A DNA stretch of 64,000 nt from Roseiarcus sp963758335 (GTDB lineage Bacteria > Pseudomonadota > Alphaproteobacteria > Rhizobiales > Beijerinckiaceae): positions 1,674,001 to 1,738,000 of the forward strand of contig CAVWVF010000004.1 of NCBI GenBank assembly GCA_963758335.1. Reading direction: 5' to 3'. Within the stretch, counting starts at the first letter, position 1, and every line of letters begins with the position of its first letter. This document shows positions 54,506 through 63,230 of this stretch, in pieces. Below the pieces are notes generated by a model. The model was given only the letters and a program-made list of their open reading frames with translations, did not search any database and was not told where the DNA came from. The position numbers and the translations under genes were made by a program.

Positions 54506-54527
54506 GCGCGCTCAGCACCATGTCTGA
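54490..54527. repeat. Perfect 38-bp palindrome next to the mch stop
   Basis: Bases 54490-54508 (TCAGACATGGTGCTGAGCG) are exactly complementary to 54509-54527, giving a loopless 38-bp dyad. It starts 2 bases beyond the mch stop codon on the minus strand, so it could terminate or stabilise the mch transcript. No T-run follows. It also marks the edge between the gene cluster and IS debris. Confidence 0.75.
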
Positions 54528-54529
54528 AC

Positions 54530-55588
54530 TCATCCTTTTTTCGGCATCAATACCGTATAGTCGAAATCCAAGACGACTGAGGGGTCGTATTTGCCTGCGG
54601 CATCCTGATAGGGGAAGTCGTGGCATGGACGGTCCCTGGTGGCGACGGTGCGCAGGCGCAGTGCGCCGATGTCCGCGCGACCAGGTAACGCCATCTTGTC
54701 AAGGATCTCCGACCAGGCGTAAATGGTATCGCCAGCGAAGGTCGGATTCGTGTGACGACCACCGTTGATCGCTGCCACGCTGAGTGCATTGGCAAGTCCG
54801 TTGAAGGATAGCGAGCGCGCAAGGCTGATGATGTGCCCGCCGTAGATGATGCGGCGACCGAAGCGACCGTCCTTCTCCACGTGCTGATTGAAGTGCACCC
54901 GCGCTGTGTTCTGATACAGGCGGGTTGCCATCATATGCTCGGCTTCTTCAATCGTCATGCCGTCGATATGATCGATGCACTCGCCGACCTGGTAGTCTTC
55001 CCACAGATGCGGACTGCCTGAGAGGGCAGTGTCGTAACGCTCTGTGCGCAGATTGTAGGGTACTACCAGCTCGCCTACCCCGACCGCATCAGGCAGTTCG
55101 GGAACGACCGTCTCCGGCGCGGGCGCGTTCGGGTCGTTCTTACGCACCATCACCCAGCGGATGTAGTCGACCACCATATCGCGCCGGTGATTGGTGCCTC
55201 TCGAGCGCACGTAGACGACGCCGGTCTTCCCGTCCTTGTTCTGCCTGAGACCAATCACGACCGACGTAGTCGAAAGCGTATCGCCTGGATAGACCGGCTG
55301 ACCAAAACGACCGTTCGCATAGCCGAGGTTAGCAACAGCGTTGAGGGAAATGTCGGGCACGGTCTTGCCGAACACGATGTGAAAGGCCAGCAGGCTGTCG
55401 ATGGGTGCACGCTCCAGGCCCAGAGCAGCGGCGAACGGGGCAGAGGAGGTGACCGCGAAACGGGAACCGAAGAGTGCCGTGTAGAGCGATATATCACCGT
55501 CCGTCACCGTGCGCGGCGTGGCGTGAACGATCTCCTGTCCCAGCCGGAAGTCCTCGAAGTAGTTGCCGAGTCTCGTTTTCGAACTCAT
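54530..55588 (-). CDS. mch: Mesaconyl-C1-CoA hydratase (beta-methylmalyl-CoA dehydratase)
   Basis: A 352-residue double-MaoC-domain hydratase that interconverts beta-methylmalyl-CoA and mesaconyl-C1-CoA. It is strongly similar, from memory, to Rhodobacter Mcd and Chloroflexus Mch. Motifs are GNYFEDFRLGQEIVHATPRT, FHIVFGKTVPDISLNAVANL, RFGQPVYPGDTLSTTSVV, IGLRQNKDGKTGVVYVRS, the second half with FNQHVEKDGRFGRRIIYGGH, and FAGDTIYAWSEI. The start ATG 55588 has GGAGG six bases upstream. In the ethylmalonyl-CoA pathway the same reaction also occurs, so this gene alone does not decide the pathway. The mct-meh neighbours do. An IS5-type element separates it from mcl. Confidence 0.92.
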   Translation of the reverse strand: MSSKTRLGNYFEDFRLGQEIVHATPRTVTDGDISLYTALFGSRFAVTSSAPFAAALGLERAPIDSLLAFHIVFGKTVPDISLNAVANLGYANGRFGQPVYPGDTLSTTSVVIGLRQNKDGKTGVVYVRSRGTNHRRDMVVDYIRWVMVRKNDPNAPAPETVVPELPDAVGVGELVVPYNLRTERYDTALSGSPHLWEDYQVGECIDHIDGMTIEEAEHMMATRLYQNTARVHFNQHVEKDGRFGRRIIYGGHIISLARSLSFNGLANALSVAAINGGRHTNPTFAGDTIYAWSEILDKMALPGRADIGALRLRTVATRDRPCHDFPYQDAAGKYDPSVVLDFDYTVLMPKKG

Positions 55589-55610
55589 AGCGACCTCCAT
55601 CACCCGGGCC

Positions 55611-56473
55611 AGAGGCTGTTAGGAATTGACTAACTATAAGATCTGAGGTTTGCGAGATGCTTATCGCTCGCAAACCTTATCCGTCCGACGTTTCCGACGA
55701 CGAATCGGCGCTTGTTGCGGCCTATCGCACGCTGTTGCTGGAAGAATCCGGGCAACGGACGCACGCGCTGCGCGATGTGTTCAACGGCCTGCGGCATATC
55801 GTGAAAATAGGCGCGCCGTGGCGCTGGATGGCCAATGACTTGCCGCCCTGACCGATCGTCTATCAGCAAGCGCAGGGCTGGATGCGCGCGGGTTGCTTTG
55901 AAGCTCTGGCGGAGGATTCGCACATTTTGGCGCGCCTGGCAGACGGCAGGAATGCTCAGCCCAGCGCGGCCGTCATCGATAGCCGAACTTTGCGCTCGAC
56001 GCCGGAAAGCGGCGCTAAAGCGGGCTATGGCGACGCCAAACGCAAGAAGGGCTCGAAGCTGCCCTTGGCCGTCGATACGCTCGACCGCTTCCTGGCCCTG
56101 CACGTCACGCAGGCCGACGCCGATGATCGCGCAGAGGGCGGTCGTATGGCCAAGGCCGTTCAAGCCGCCACCGATCAAAGCGTGAAGACGGCGTTCGTGG
56201 ATCAAGGCTATACGGGCGAAAAGTCGGCGCAGGCGGCCGGCGAAAACGGCAAGCAACTCGAAGTCGTCAAACTGCCCGAAGCACAGCGCGGCTTCGCCTT
56301 CTTGCCAAGACGCTGGGTTGCCGAGCACTCCTTCGGTTGGACGACCCGCTTCAGAAGACTCGTCAATGACTACGAACGATGCGCTGCGACCGTCGCAGAC
56401 CTCCATGTTGTAGCTTGCGTCGGCCTCATGCTCAAAAAGGTCACTATGCTTGTGCCGGTTCATGACAGGCTCT
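55611..56473 (+). mobile_element. IS5-family element between mch and mcl
   Basis: Imperfect ends AGAGGCTGTTAGGAA (55611 on) and, in complement, AGAGCCTGTCATGAA (from 56473) bound an 863-bp element. I see no matching target duplication, so the flanks may have been rearranged after insertion. The right end reaches into the mcl stop codon (TAG at 56472-56474), two of whose bases belong to the element. Confidence 0.75.
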
Positions 56474-56475
56474 AG
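55657..56475 (+). pseudogene. IS5-family transposase with in-frame stop
   Basis: The frame starts at the ATG 55657 (YPSDVSDDESALVAAYRTLL; DVFNGLRHIVKIGAPWRWMA). It hits TGA at 55849 in LPP-stop-PIVYQQAQGW, where Trp (TGG) is expected. It continues in the same frame with the DDE core (AAVIDSRTLRSTPESGAKAG; FVDQGYTGEK; RWVAEHSFGWTTRFRRLVND) to about 56475. One nonsense mutation inactivates it. Confidence 0.85.
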
Positions 56476-57515
56476 AAGCCGTAGGCCTGGGCAAGCTCGG
56501 GGTCCTTCTTCGCCACCAACCGCGCTAGGTCTACGATGACCTTTGCCTGCTTCCAGGTGGCATCGTCCTGCATCTTGCCATCTATCATGGCCACACCGGT
56601 GCCGTCAGGCATGGCCTCGAGGATGCGTCTGGCGAACAATACCTCTTTCACATCCGGGCTGAATACGCGCTTAGCGATAGCGATCTGATTCGGAGCAAGC
56701 GACCACGCCCCCGTACAGCCCATGAGGAAGGCATTACGAAACTGCGCTTCACATCCGATTTCGTCCTTTAGGTCGCCGAAAGGCCCGTAGAACGCACGGA
56801 TACCATGCGCGACGCAGGCATCGACCATACGTGCGACGGTGTAGTGCCACAGGTCTTGCTGAAAGAATGTTCGTTGCTGCTTGCCGTCTTCAGGATCAGC
56901 CAGGACGCCGTAGGATGGATGGCCACCACCAACGCGGGTCGTCTTCATGCCACGCGAGGCAGCCAGATCGGCAGGCCCCAGGCTCAAACCGTGCATGCGC
57001 GGACTCGCGCCACAAATCTCCTCCACGTTCATGACGCCCTGGGCGGTCTCCAGCAGGGCATGTAGGAGGATCGGCTTTCTGACCTCGTACTTCGCTTCGA
57101 GCAAGGCCAGGTACTGGTCTACGAAGTGGATATCCCACGGCCCTTCGACCTTGGGGATCATGATCACGTCGAGTTTGTTACCGACGGCCTTCACGATCTC
57201 AGTCATGTCGTCGAGGAACCAGGGGCTGTTCAACGCATTCACACGTGTCCAGAGCGCAGTGTCCCCGAAATCCGTAGCTCTGGCGACCTCGATGAAGCCT
57301 GCGCGTGCGGCTTCCTTGGAGTCAGCGGGAATCGCATCTTCTAGATTGCCGCACACGACGTCGACCTGCTTTGCCGTCTCGGATATCCTTGCACGGATCC
57401 TGTCGATGTGCGGCGGAAAGAAATGGATCATGCGCTCCGGTCGTACCGGCAGCTCACGCAGCGGCTGCGGTGCACCGATCGCAAGCGATTTGTAGAAATG
57501 AACAGGAAGTTTCAT
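56472..57515 (-). CDS. mcl: Malyl-CoA / beta-methylmalyl-CoA / citramalyl-CoA lyase
   Basis: A 347-residue CitE-like TIM-barrel lyase. In the 3-hydroxypropionate bi-cycle this enzyme cleaves malyl-CoA to acetyl-CoA and glyoxylate, condenses glyoxylate with propionyl-CoA, and cleaves citramalyl-CoA to acetyl-CoA and pyruvate. Motifs are VVCGNLEDAIPADSK (metal-site acidic residues), MIPKVEGPWDIHFVDQYL, HALLETAQGVMNVEEICG with the Glu ligand, and MHGLSLGPADLAASRGMKT. The length matches Chloroflexus Mcl as I recall it. The start ATG 57515 has GGAGGG upstream, 28 bases after the mct stop. The last codon is contiguous with the IS5-type element. Confidence 0.92.
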   Translation of the reverse strand: MKLPVHFYKSLAIGAPQPLRELPVRPERMIHFFPPHIDRIRARISETAKQVDVVCGNLEDAIPADSKEAARAGFIEVARATDFGDTALWTRVNALNSPWFLDDMTEIVKAVGNKLDVIMIPKVEGPWDIHFVDQYLALLEAKYEVRKPILLHALLETAQGVMNVEEICGASPRMHGLSLGPADLAASRGMKTTRVGGGHPSYGVLADPEDGKQQRTFFQQDLWHYTVARMVDACVAHGIRAFYGPFGDLKDEIGCEAQFRNAFLMGCTGAWSLAPNQIAIAKRVFSPDVKEVLFARRILEAMPDGTGVAMIDGKMQDDATWKQAKVIVDLARLVAKKDPELAQAYGF

Positions 57516-58461
57516 AGATGTACCCTCCACTACTCGTTCAGTTCTAAGCCGCGCGGCTACGAGGGAGAAAGTTCCGTCCGGCGACGATGCCTTCGTCGTG
57601 GAGCTTGCCAACCTCCCCCTCGCTGAGACCAAGAATATCCAGCAGGATTTCATCGGTGTGCTCACCAAGCCGAGGCGCGGGCCGTGCTGGCAGCCGCGGA
57701 GCTTGGCTGAAGTCGAGGGGAGACGCAAGCATCAGGTATGTCCCGATGCCGGGCTGTTCCACCATGCTGAACATCGGATTGTCAGGGGAGCAGTCGGGAT
57801 CGCTTTCGATGGCTTCCCGCACCGTCCGATATGGAGCCCAGGTGACGCGCTGCTTCTCGAAAATGCGACCAACTTCTGCCAGCGTTCGGGCGTGAAACCA
57901 GGGCTCCAGAATGTGTGCGATCTCCCTGCGAGCACGGAAGCGATCGCCTTCATCAGTCATATTGAGGCCCAGGCGTCCGCCAAGGGCGTTGAATTCAGCC
58001 GTGAAGCCGGTCGCCTTGCATAGGCGGCTCCACTGTTGATCGGTCAGGCCCACAACCATCGCCTGCTTACCATCCAGCGTGTCGAAATTGCGGCCAAAGG
58101 CGCCATATAAATATAAATAATTCCCTTGCTTTGGTCGGTCGGCATCATTGATCATCACCTGGGCAATCATGCCGAAGTTGCCAAGCATCGCCAGAGCTAC
58201 GTCCTTCAACGCAAACTTTACCAGTTGTCCTTGTCCAGTGAGGCGTCTGTGTCGCTCGGCGGCGAGCAACCCGAGTGCAATCATGTGACCCGAGACGAAG
58301 TCCCACACCGGAAAGACATGGTTCACCGGTTCCGGCGAAGTCGTCGGACCGGTCATAAACGGAATGCCGATCAGCGGGTTGACAGTATAGTCTACTTCGG
58401 AGCCGCCGTCGCGGCGACCCACGAAGCTGACCATAATCAGGTCATGCCGCTGAGCTTTCAA

Positions 58462-60127
58462 CCTAAATTCGGCAGTTGGCTCTGATCGTCGCCCATGAAG
58501 CGGGGGGTGGTTCAATCTGCGGTTGCGTCAAGATGGACATAGGCGCGGTGGCGCGCGCAGGGCGCGGCCTTTGAGGAAGGCTTGAAAGGCGCGGGAGAGG
58601 ATTTCGCGCCAACGCTGCCAGGGCGTCAACTGCTCCGCATTTGTGACCAACCGCCTCAGGAATTGGGCTACCGCCTTTGCGGCGGGAACGGACTTGGCGT
58701 GCGTGCTGGCGATCTTGATCGTCGTTTGTCGCGCATGGCGCACCCGTTCGGCGATGGCGTGCAACAACAACGGTCGGCTCGTGATCGCCTCTCGGTGACG
58801 ATCCGGCTCGGCCAAGCGCGTGAAGATGTTCCACCAATCATAAAACAACGCCACGAGGCGGGCCGCCAGACGACAGCGCGCCAGGTCATGAGTGACGAAG
58901 CCGCCCCAGCCCCACTGGTTCTTCAACTCGTCGAAAACATTCTCTCCATCGCCGCGGTCGCGATAGAGCTGGCCAAAGCTTTCCAGAGCCTCGACGAGCG
59001 TGGTCGCGAGAACCTGATATTCCCACATCTCCTCGCTCGGGCCGATGTCGGGGAAGGCGAGCCGAGGCGGTCCATCCTCGTCCATCGCGGGCCTCGCCAG
59101 CGCGCCTTTCACGCGCCGCCGCAAGACGACGGCGCGCCGTTGTCGGCTCCAGCCCTGCAATCGAATCTCGGTCTCTTTGGCTTGCCAACCTTGACCCGAA
59201 TCGGCCCAATCGCTCTGCCGCGAAAGACGCTCGATCGCGCGTTTGACATTGGCGGTCAGCCGTAACTTGAACAAATACGGCAAAGCGCGCCGCTCGGCTT
59301 CGCCCATGATCCCCTCATTGCCGAAGCCCTTGTCGCCGCGCAAAAGAGAAGGCCAACAATCGCGGGGCGTTCGATCCAACAACGCCCACAGGCCAGGCGC
59401 GCTGTGATTGGAAGTGTGCTCGTCGCCCGCGCTCACATCCACGTCGAGAACCAATCGCGTCCCCGCCATCGAATAGGTGTGATAGCAGTGGCTAGGCCGT
59501 CCAGGCTTCTTGGGATTGTAGCCGACCACCGCTCCTTCCTGATGGCCGTAGAGCGGCTTCACCGTCGTATCGACGTCGAGTATCCACGCCTCGCTCAAAA
59601 GCGGCTCCACGCAAGGGTCGAGATGACCTCGTATCCAGTTGGCGCCCGCTTCTTCCTCGATCGCCGCGAACGCCCGCCGAACCGTGTCCTCGCTGACGAT
59701 CTTGCTCATGTCGAGAAGCTCGGGCAACACGCCGTCGCCTCGCAGCGCCGCGATATGCGCGTAGCGTTTGTGCCCGGCCAACATCGACAACATCGCCGTC
59801 CCCAGCACGTCGCGCTTCTTGGGCGCGTTCGGGCTCGTGTAACGCAGCGGGCAATCCGCCACGAACGCCTCGAACAGCCCCGCAGTCTTCAGAAAATCGA
59901 TGAAGAACGGCAATTGCCCGAGCGGCGTAAACGCCGCTTCATGGTCAAACTCGACCCGAACCGAACCGGCGAAACTGTCGACCACCACGCCCATGCCCGA
60001 GGCGTCGGGTTCAACCGCAGATTGTTCACCCGACGGGTGAGCCCCAGAGCGCGCTAAATCTTCTCCCATGCATATGAAAATGAATAATTCTCGGCCCGCG
60101 GAAAACACCTAAACCGCCGAATTTAGG
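58462..60127 (-). mobile_element. IS1380-family element, copy 2 (complete), inserted in mct
   Basis: A complete 1666-bp element with inverted ends CCTAAATTCGGC (58462 on) and GCCGAATTTAGG (ending 60127). It is flanked by the 5-bp direct repeat TTCAA (58457-58461 and 60128-60132). Copy 1 at 45269-46711 is its rearranged sister with almost identical sequence. Confidence 0.92.
58528..59994 (-). CDS. IS1380-family transposase, copy 2
   Basis: A 488-residue DDE transposase from the ATG at 59994 (earlier ATGs at 60069 and 60108 are in frame). It has GQLPFFIDFLKTAGLFEAFV, MLSMLAGHKRYAHIAALRGD, the first catalytic Asp in AWILDVDTTVKPLYGHQEGA, RGDKGFGNEGIMGEAERRAL (second acidic region) and the late Glu region DRGDGENVFDELKNQWGWGG. 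The C-terminal WWNIFTRLAEPDRHREA segment, lost in copy 1, is present. The frame and ends are intact, so it may be active. Confidence 0.9.
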   Translation of the reverse strand: MGVVVDSFAGSVRVEFDHEAAFTPLGQLPFFIDFLKTAGLFEAFVADCPLRYTSPNAPKKRDVLGTAMLSMLAGHKRYAHIAALRGDGVLPELLDMSKIVSEDTVRRAFAAIEEEAGANWIRGHLDPCVEPLLSEAWILDVDTTVKPLYGHQEGAVVGYNPKKPGRPSHCYHTYSMAGTRLVLDVDVSAGDEHTSNHSAPGLWALLDRTPRDCWPSLLRGDKGFGNEGIMGEAERRALPYLFKLRLTANVKRAIERLSRQSDWADSGQGWQAKETEIRLQGWSRQRRAVVLRRRVKGALARPAMDEDGPPRLAFPDIGPSEEMWEYQVLATTLVEALESFGQLYRDRGDGENVFDELKNQWGWGGFVTHDLARCRLAARLVALFYDWWNIFTRLAEPDRHREAITSRPLLLHAIAERVRHARQTTIKIASTHAKSVPAAKAVAQFLRRLVTNAEQLTPWQRWREILSRAFQAFLKGRALRAPPRLCPS

Positions 60128-60491
60128 TTCAATGCTTCGTAGCTCAACCAGCCGTGGGCAGGAAAGTTGCTGCTGAATAGACCCTCGTTCTCACCAGGCG
60201 CGCAGATCAGTTGGGTCAAGAGCTCCTGCCCACGCAGCTTGTGGAAGTCCGCCGCAATAGAGCGCTTACCCTTGTTGAGTCCAGCCCAGAAAAGGCTCTG
60301 TTTTCCATCCAGAGTAACAGGCCAACGTTTGTGGTCGAGACCTCCACCAATCTGGTCGAAGCGGATGACATCCGCACCCAACTGGGCCAGTGTCATTCCG
60401 CCGAGCGGTGCTGCCACGAAGGCCGACCCCTCGACGACGCGGAGGCGTTTCAGTATTCCTTCCACAATTCCTCGCTTCCATTTCTAGGAAA

Positions 60492-61715
60492 TTAGATCAC
60501 ATACTTGTTGCGCAGTTCGTCGATCTGACAATCATCCATGCCAAGCAAATCTTTGAGCACAACTGCGGTGTGCTCTCCAAGTTTGGGACCCAGGTGGCTG
60601 ATCTTGCCAGGGGTTTCCGACAATTTGGGAATCGTGCAGGGCACAATGATCGTCTCTCCTGTCTCCTCTTCATCGATGGCGACGAGATTGCGACGGGCGT
60701 GAAATTGCCGGTCGCCGAAAATGTCGGCGATATTGTTCAGCGGCCCGGCTGGCGCTCCGGTCGCATAGCAGCGCTCAAGTACCTCATCGCGAGTCAAGGA
60801 CCCACACCAGTCTCTCACGATCTCATTGACATCGTGGCAGTTTTCCAACCGCGTCTTCTGATCGCCGTAGGTGCTTGAAGAGGCCAGTTCGGGCCGCTCC
60901 ATGGCCATCGCCAGCCGCCCAAACAGCTTGTCCGTCGCACAGGCGATGGCGACCCATTTGCCATCTTTGGTCGGAAAGTGACCGTGGGGACACTCGAATT
61001 CGTTGTGATTTGGACCGTGCCGTTCTCTGACGATGCCATACATGCCGTAGATCGGCACGAGCTCATCGGTGCAGCGGAAAACGGACTCGTACAAGGCGGC
61101 GTCAACATACTGGCCACGGCCGGTGCGCTCCCGGTAGCGCAGCGCCATCAGAACACCAATGCAGCCGTATAGTCCGGTGAGGTAATCGCCCAGGGTCGTC
61201 GAACCCGGAGTAACGGGCCTGCCCTTTGGCATACCCGCGAGATACGCAATTCCGCCGACGGCATGTGCGATGCGGGCAAAACCAGGCCGGTCCTTGTACG
61301 GTCCGTACTGGCCGTACCCAGTCACGCGCAGCATGATCAGACCTGGATTGATAGCGTGCAGCACCTCCCACCCCAGCCCCCACTTTTCCAGCGTGCCGGG
61401 CCGGAAGTTCTCGCACAATATATCTGACTTCTCTATTAGCTTCTTGAAAAGGTCTACACCTTCACGACGATGCAGGTCGATAGTGACCGATTTCTTATTG
61501 CGCGCTTCGCTAAGCCAGGTCAACGTGTCGCCTTGACGCCTTGTTGGAGTCCCGAACCGGCGCAGGGCGTCGCCGCCCAACGGATGTTCCACCTTCAGGA
61601 CCTCGGCGCCAAATTCTCCGAGAACGGTTGCGCAGTGGGGCGCCGCGATCACCGTGGCGACGTCAACGACGCGGATACCCGCCAGCGGCAGCTCGGCTTC
61701 GGTCTCATGTATCAT
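60492..61715 (-). CDS. smtB: Succinyl-CoA:malate CoA-transferase subunit, probably SmtB
   Basis: A 407-residue family III (CaiB/BaiF) CoA-transferase. Motifs are PLAGIRVVDVATVIAAPHCA, VLGEFGAEVLKVEHPLGGDA, LCENFRPGTLEKWGLGWEVL, RVTGYGQYGPYKDRPGFARI and GRGQYVDAALYESVFRCTDE. In Chloroflexus two such proteins, SmtA and SmtB, form the complex that makes malyl-CoA from succinyl-CoA and malate. I assign SmtB because it is the shorter of the pair, from memory. It lies 32 bases after smtA and 26 bases before mct, in one apparent operon. Other CaiB-type activities cannot be excluded from sequence alone. Confidence 0.75.
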   Translation of the reverse strand: MIHETEAELPLAGIRVVDVATVIAAPHCATVLGEFGAEVLKVEHPLGGDALRRFGTPTRRQGDTLTWLSEARNKKSVTIDLHRREGVDLFKKLIEKSDILCENFRPGTLEKWGLGWEVLHAINPGLIMLRVTGYGQYGPYKDRPGFARIAHAVGGIAYLAGMPKGRPVTPGSTTLGDYLTGLYGCIGVLMALRYRERTGRGQYVDAALYESVFRCTDELVPIYGMYGIVRERHGPNHNEFECPHGHFPTKDGKWVAIACATDKLFGRLAMAMERPELASSSTYGDQKTRLENCHDVNEIVRDWCGSLTRDEVLERCYATGAPAGPLNNIADIFGDRQFHARRNLVAIDEEETGETIIVPCTIPKLSETPGKISHLGPKLGEHTAVVLKDLLGMDDCQIDELRNKYVI

Positions 61716-61747
61716 ACCCTACCTCAGAAACTATGCAGTGTAGCGTG

Positions 61748-63058
61748 TTAAATAATCTTGCGTTGCCGGAGCTGCCTGATCTCGTCTGGCGAGATTCCCA
61801 GCAACTCGCGCATAACCTCGTATGTAGCGTTGCCCAGAGGCGGACCGAGATCGGTGATGCGCCCGGGCGTTTGCGAAAGCGTCGGTATGACATTGGGGAC
61901 CACCACCTCGCCCAGACCTTCCTGTTCGACGCGGACGAGATTCCCGCGCGCTTGGAAATGTTCATCCTCGAAGATGTCGGCAATGCTATTTACTTTTCCG
62001 ACGGGAACCTCTTTTTCAAGGCAACGGTTCAGCACATCTTCGCGGGTGAGCGAGCCCACCCATTCGACGACGATTTGATTAACCACATCACGGGCGGCAA
62101 GCCGTTTGCGTTGCTCGCCATAGAGTGTGGTGGACGCGAGTTCAGGGCGTTCCATCGCCTCCGCCAGGCGTTCAAACATCTTGTCGGTCGTGCAGGCAAT
62201 AGCGATCCATTTGTCGTCCCTGGTGCGAAAATGACCGTGCGGCACGGCGACGAAACTGCCGACGCCTTCCCGTTCCCTGATCTTTCCGAACAGGCCATAT
62301 GCGGCGGCGATCTCATCCAAATGGCGAAACACAGCCTCGTAGGTCGCGATGTCGATCACCTGTCCGCGGCCAGTCTTCTCGCGGTGGCGTAAGGCCAGCA
62401 TAATGCCGATAGCGCCATAGAGACTCGACATGTAGTCCCCAAGGGGCGTCGTGCCGGGAAGGACTGGCGTTTCGCCGGGGAAGCCAGCGAGATAGGACAG
62501 GCCGCCAAACGCGTGGGCAATATGAGCGAAGCCTGAACGTCGGCGATAGGGGCCTGTTTGCCCATAACCCGACACCCTCAGCATGACCAGGCCGGGATTG
62601 GCCCCGCTCAGTTCTCGCCAACCCAGTCCCCATTCCTCCATCGTTCCCGGACGGAAGTTCTCGATTAAGACATCGGAGTTCGCGACGAGCTTCAGGAAAA
62701 TCTGCACGCCCTCTTTCTGGCGCAGATCGATTGTGACCGACTTCCTGTTTCGGCCTTCGCTGAGCCATGCCAGAGTTGCATCGTGACGCTTCGTGGGCGT
62801 TCCGAAACGCCGCATTGGATCGCCCGCGATGGGATGCTCTACCTTGAGGATCTCGGCGCCGAACTCGCCCAGGATCGAGGCAGCATACGGACCAGCGAGA
62901 AAGGTGCCCACGTCGATGATACGCACACCACTCATTGGCAGCTTCGCAGTCTGCGGTGGACTATCGTTATGGCGGCTTTGATCGATTTGAATGTTGTCGC
63001 CTTGCTGCCCTTCATCTGTAACGCTTGCATCTCCAGGGTGCTGCTCCATGGATGTCAT
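61748..63058 (-). CDS. smtA: Succinyl-CoA:malate CoA-transferase subunit, probably SmtA
   Basis: A 436-residue family III CoA-transferase from the ATG at 63058 (AAGGAG lies 8 bases upstream; a GTG at 63067 is possible). A polar, probably disordered N-terminal extension of about 35 residues precedes the domain. The domain has LPMSGVRIIDVGTFLAGPYA, EILKVEHPIAGDPMRRFGTP, LIENFRPGTMEEWGLGWREL, GYGQTGPYRRRSGFAHIAHA and GRGQVIDIATYEAVFRHLDE. It is about as similar to the downstream gene as paired subunits usually are. The longer length fits SmtA. It is the first gene of the minus-strand operon smtA-smtB-mct-mcl-mch. Confidence 0.75.
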   Translation of the reverse strand: MTSMEQHPGDASVTDEGQQGDNIQIDQSRHNDSPPQTAKLPMSGVRIIDVGTFLAGPYAASILGEFGAEILKVEHPIAGDPMRRFGTPTKRHDATLAWLSEGRNRKSVTIDLRQKEGVQIFLKLVANSDVLIENFRPGTMEEWGLGWRELSGANPGLVMLRVSGYGQTGPYRRRSGFAHIAHAFGGLSYLAGFPGETPVLPGTTPLGDYMSSLYGAIGIMLALRHREKTGRGQVIDIATYEAVFRHLDEIAAAYGLFGKIREREGVGSFVAVPHGHFRTRDDKWIAIACTTDKMFERLAEAMERPELASTTLYGEQRKRLAARDVVNQIVVEWVGSLTREDVLNRCLEKEVPVGKVNSIADIFEDEHFQARGNLVRVEQEGLGEVVVPNVIPTLSQTPGRITDLGPPLGNATYEVMRELLGISPDEIRQLRQRKII

Positions 63059-63230
63059 TGAACCCACTCCTTATCCGTGAAGTACCCAATGCCTAGCTAG
63101 CTTAGCTTAAAGTGCCCGTCCATAAGCGTCAAGTTGCTGAATTTATTTGTGGAATTGTTGTTTTGATAGTGAGAGCTTTCCAAGAGCCACGTATACTGAT
63201 TCATATCGATCCACAGGAGGAGCTTTTTCC
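63059..63230. promoter_or_regulatory. Divergent promoter region smtA / meh
   Basis: A 172-bp AT-rich gap between divergent genes (for example GAATTTATTTGTGGAATTG). A TATACT hexamer at 63192-63197 lies about 34 bases before the meh ATG and could be a -10 element; no good -35 sits 17 bases before it. AGGAGG at about 63216-63221 is the meh ribosome-binding site. Confidence 0.45.

Larger units (their letters stand above)
57544..60465 (-). pseudogene. mct: Mesaconyl-CoA C1-C4 CoA transferase, split by IS1380
   Basis: Mct moves CoA within mesaconate from C1 to C4, a step specific to the 3-hydroxypropionate bi-cycle. The 5' part (60465 GTG to 60128) encodes EGILKRLRVVEGSAFVAAPL and QLGADVIRFDQIGGGLDHKR. 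The 3' part (58456-57544) encodes NPLIGIPFMTGPTTSPEPVN, GQGQLVKFALKDVALAMLGN (family III segment with candidate catalytic Asp) and the C-terminus. Between them lies an IS1380 element with TTCAA duplicated. Joining 60128 to 58456 gives SYEALKAQRHDL and a single frame of 416 codons plus stop with no other lesion. GAGGAA precedes the GTG start. Confidence 0.9.

Noticed and set aside
59404..60057. 217-codon plus-strand frame, also present at 45990-46661
   Set aside because: Antisense shadow of the IS1380 transposase; duplicated only because the element is duplicated.
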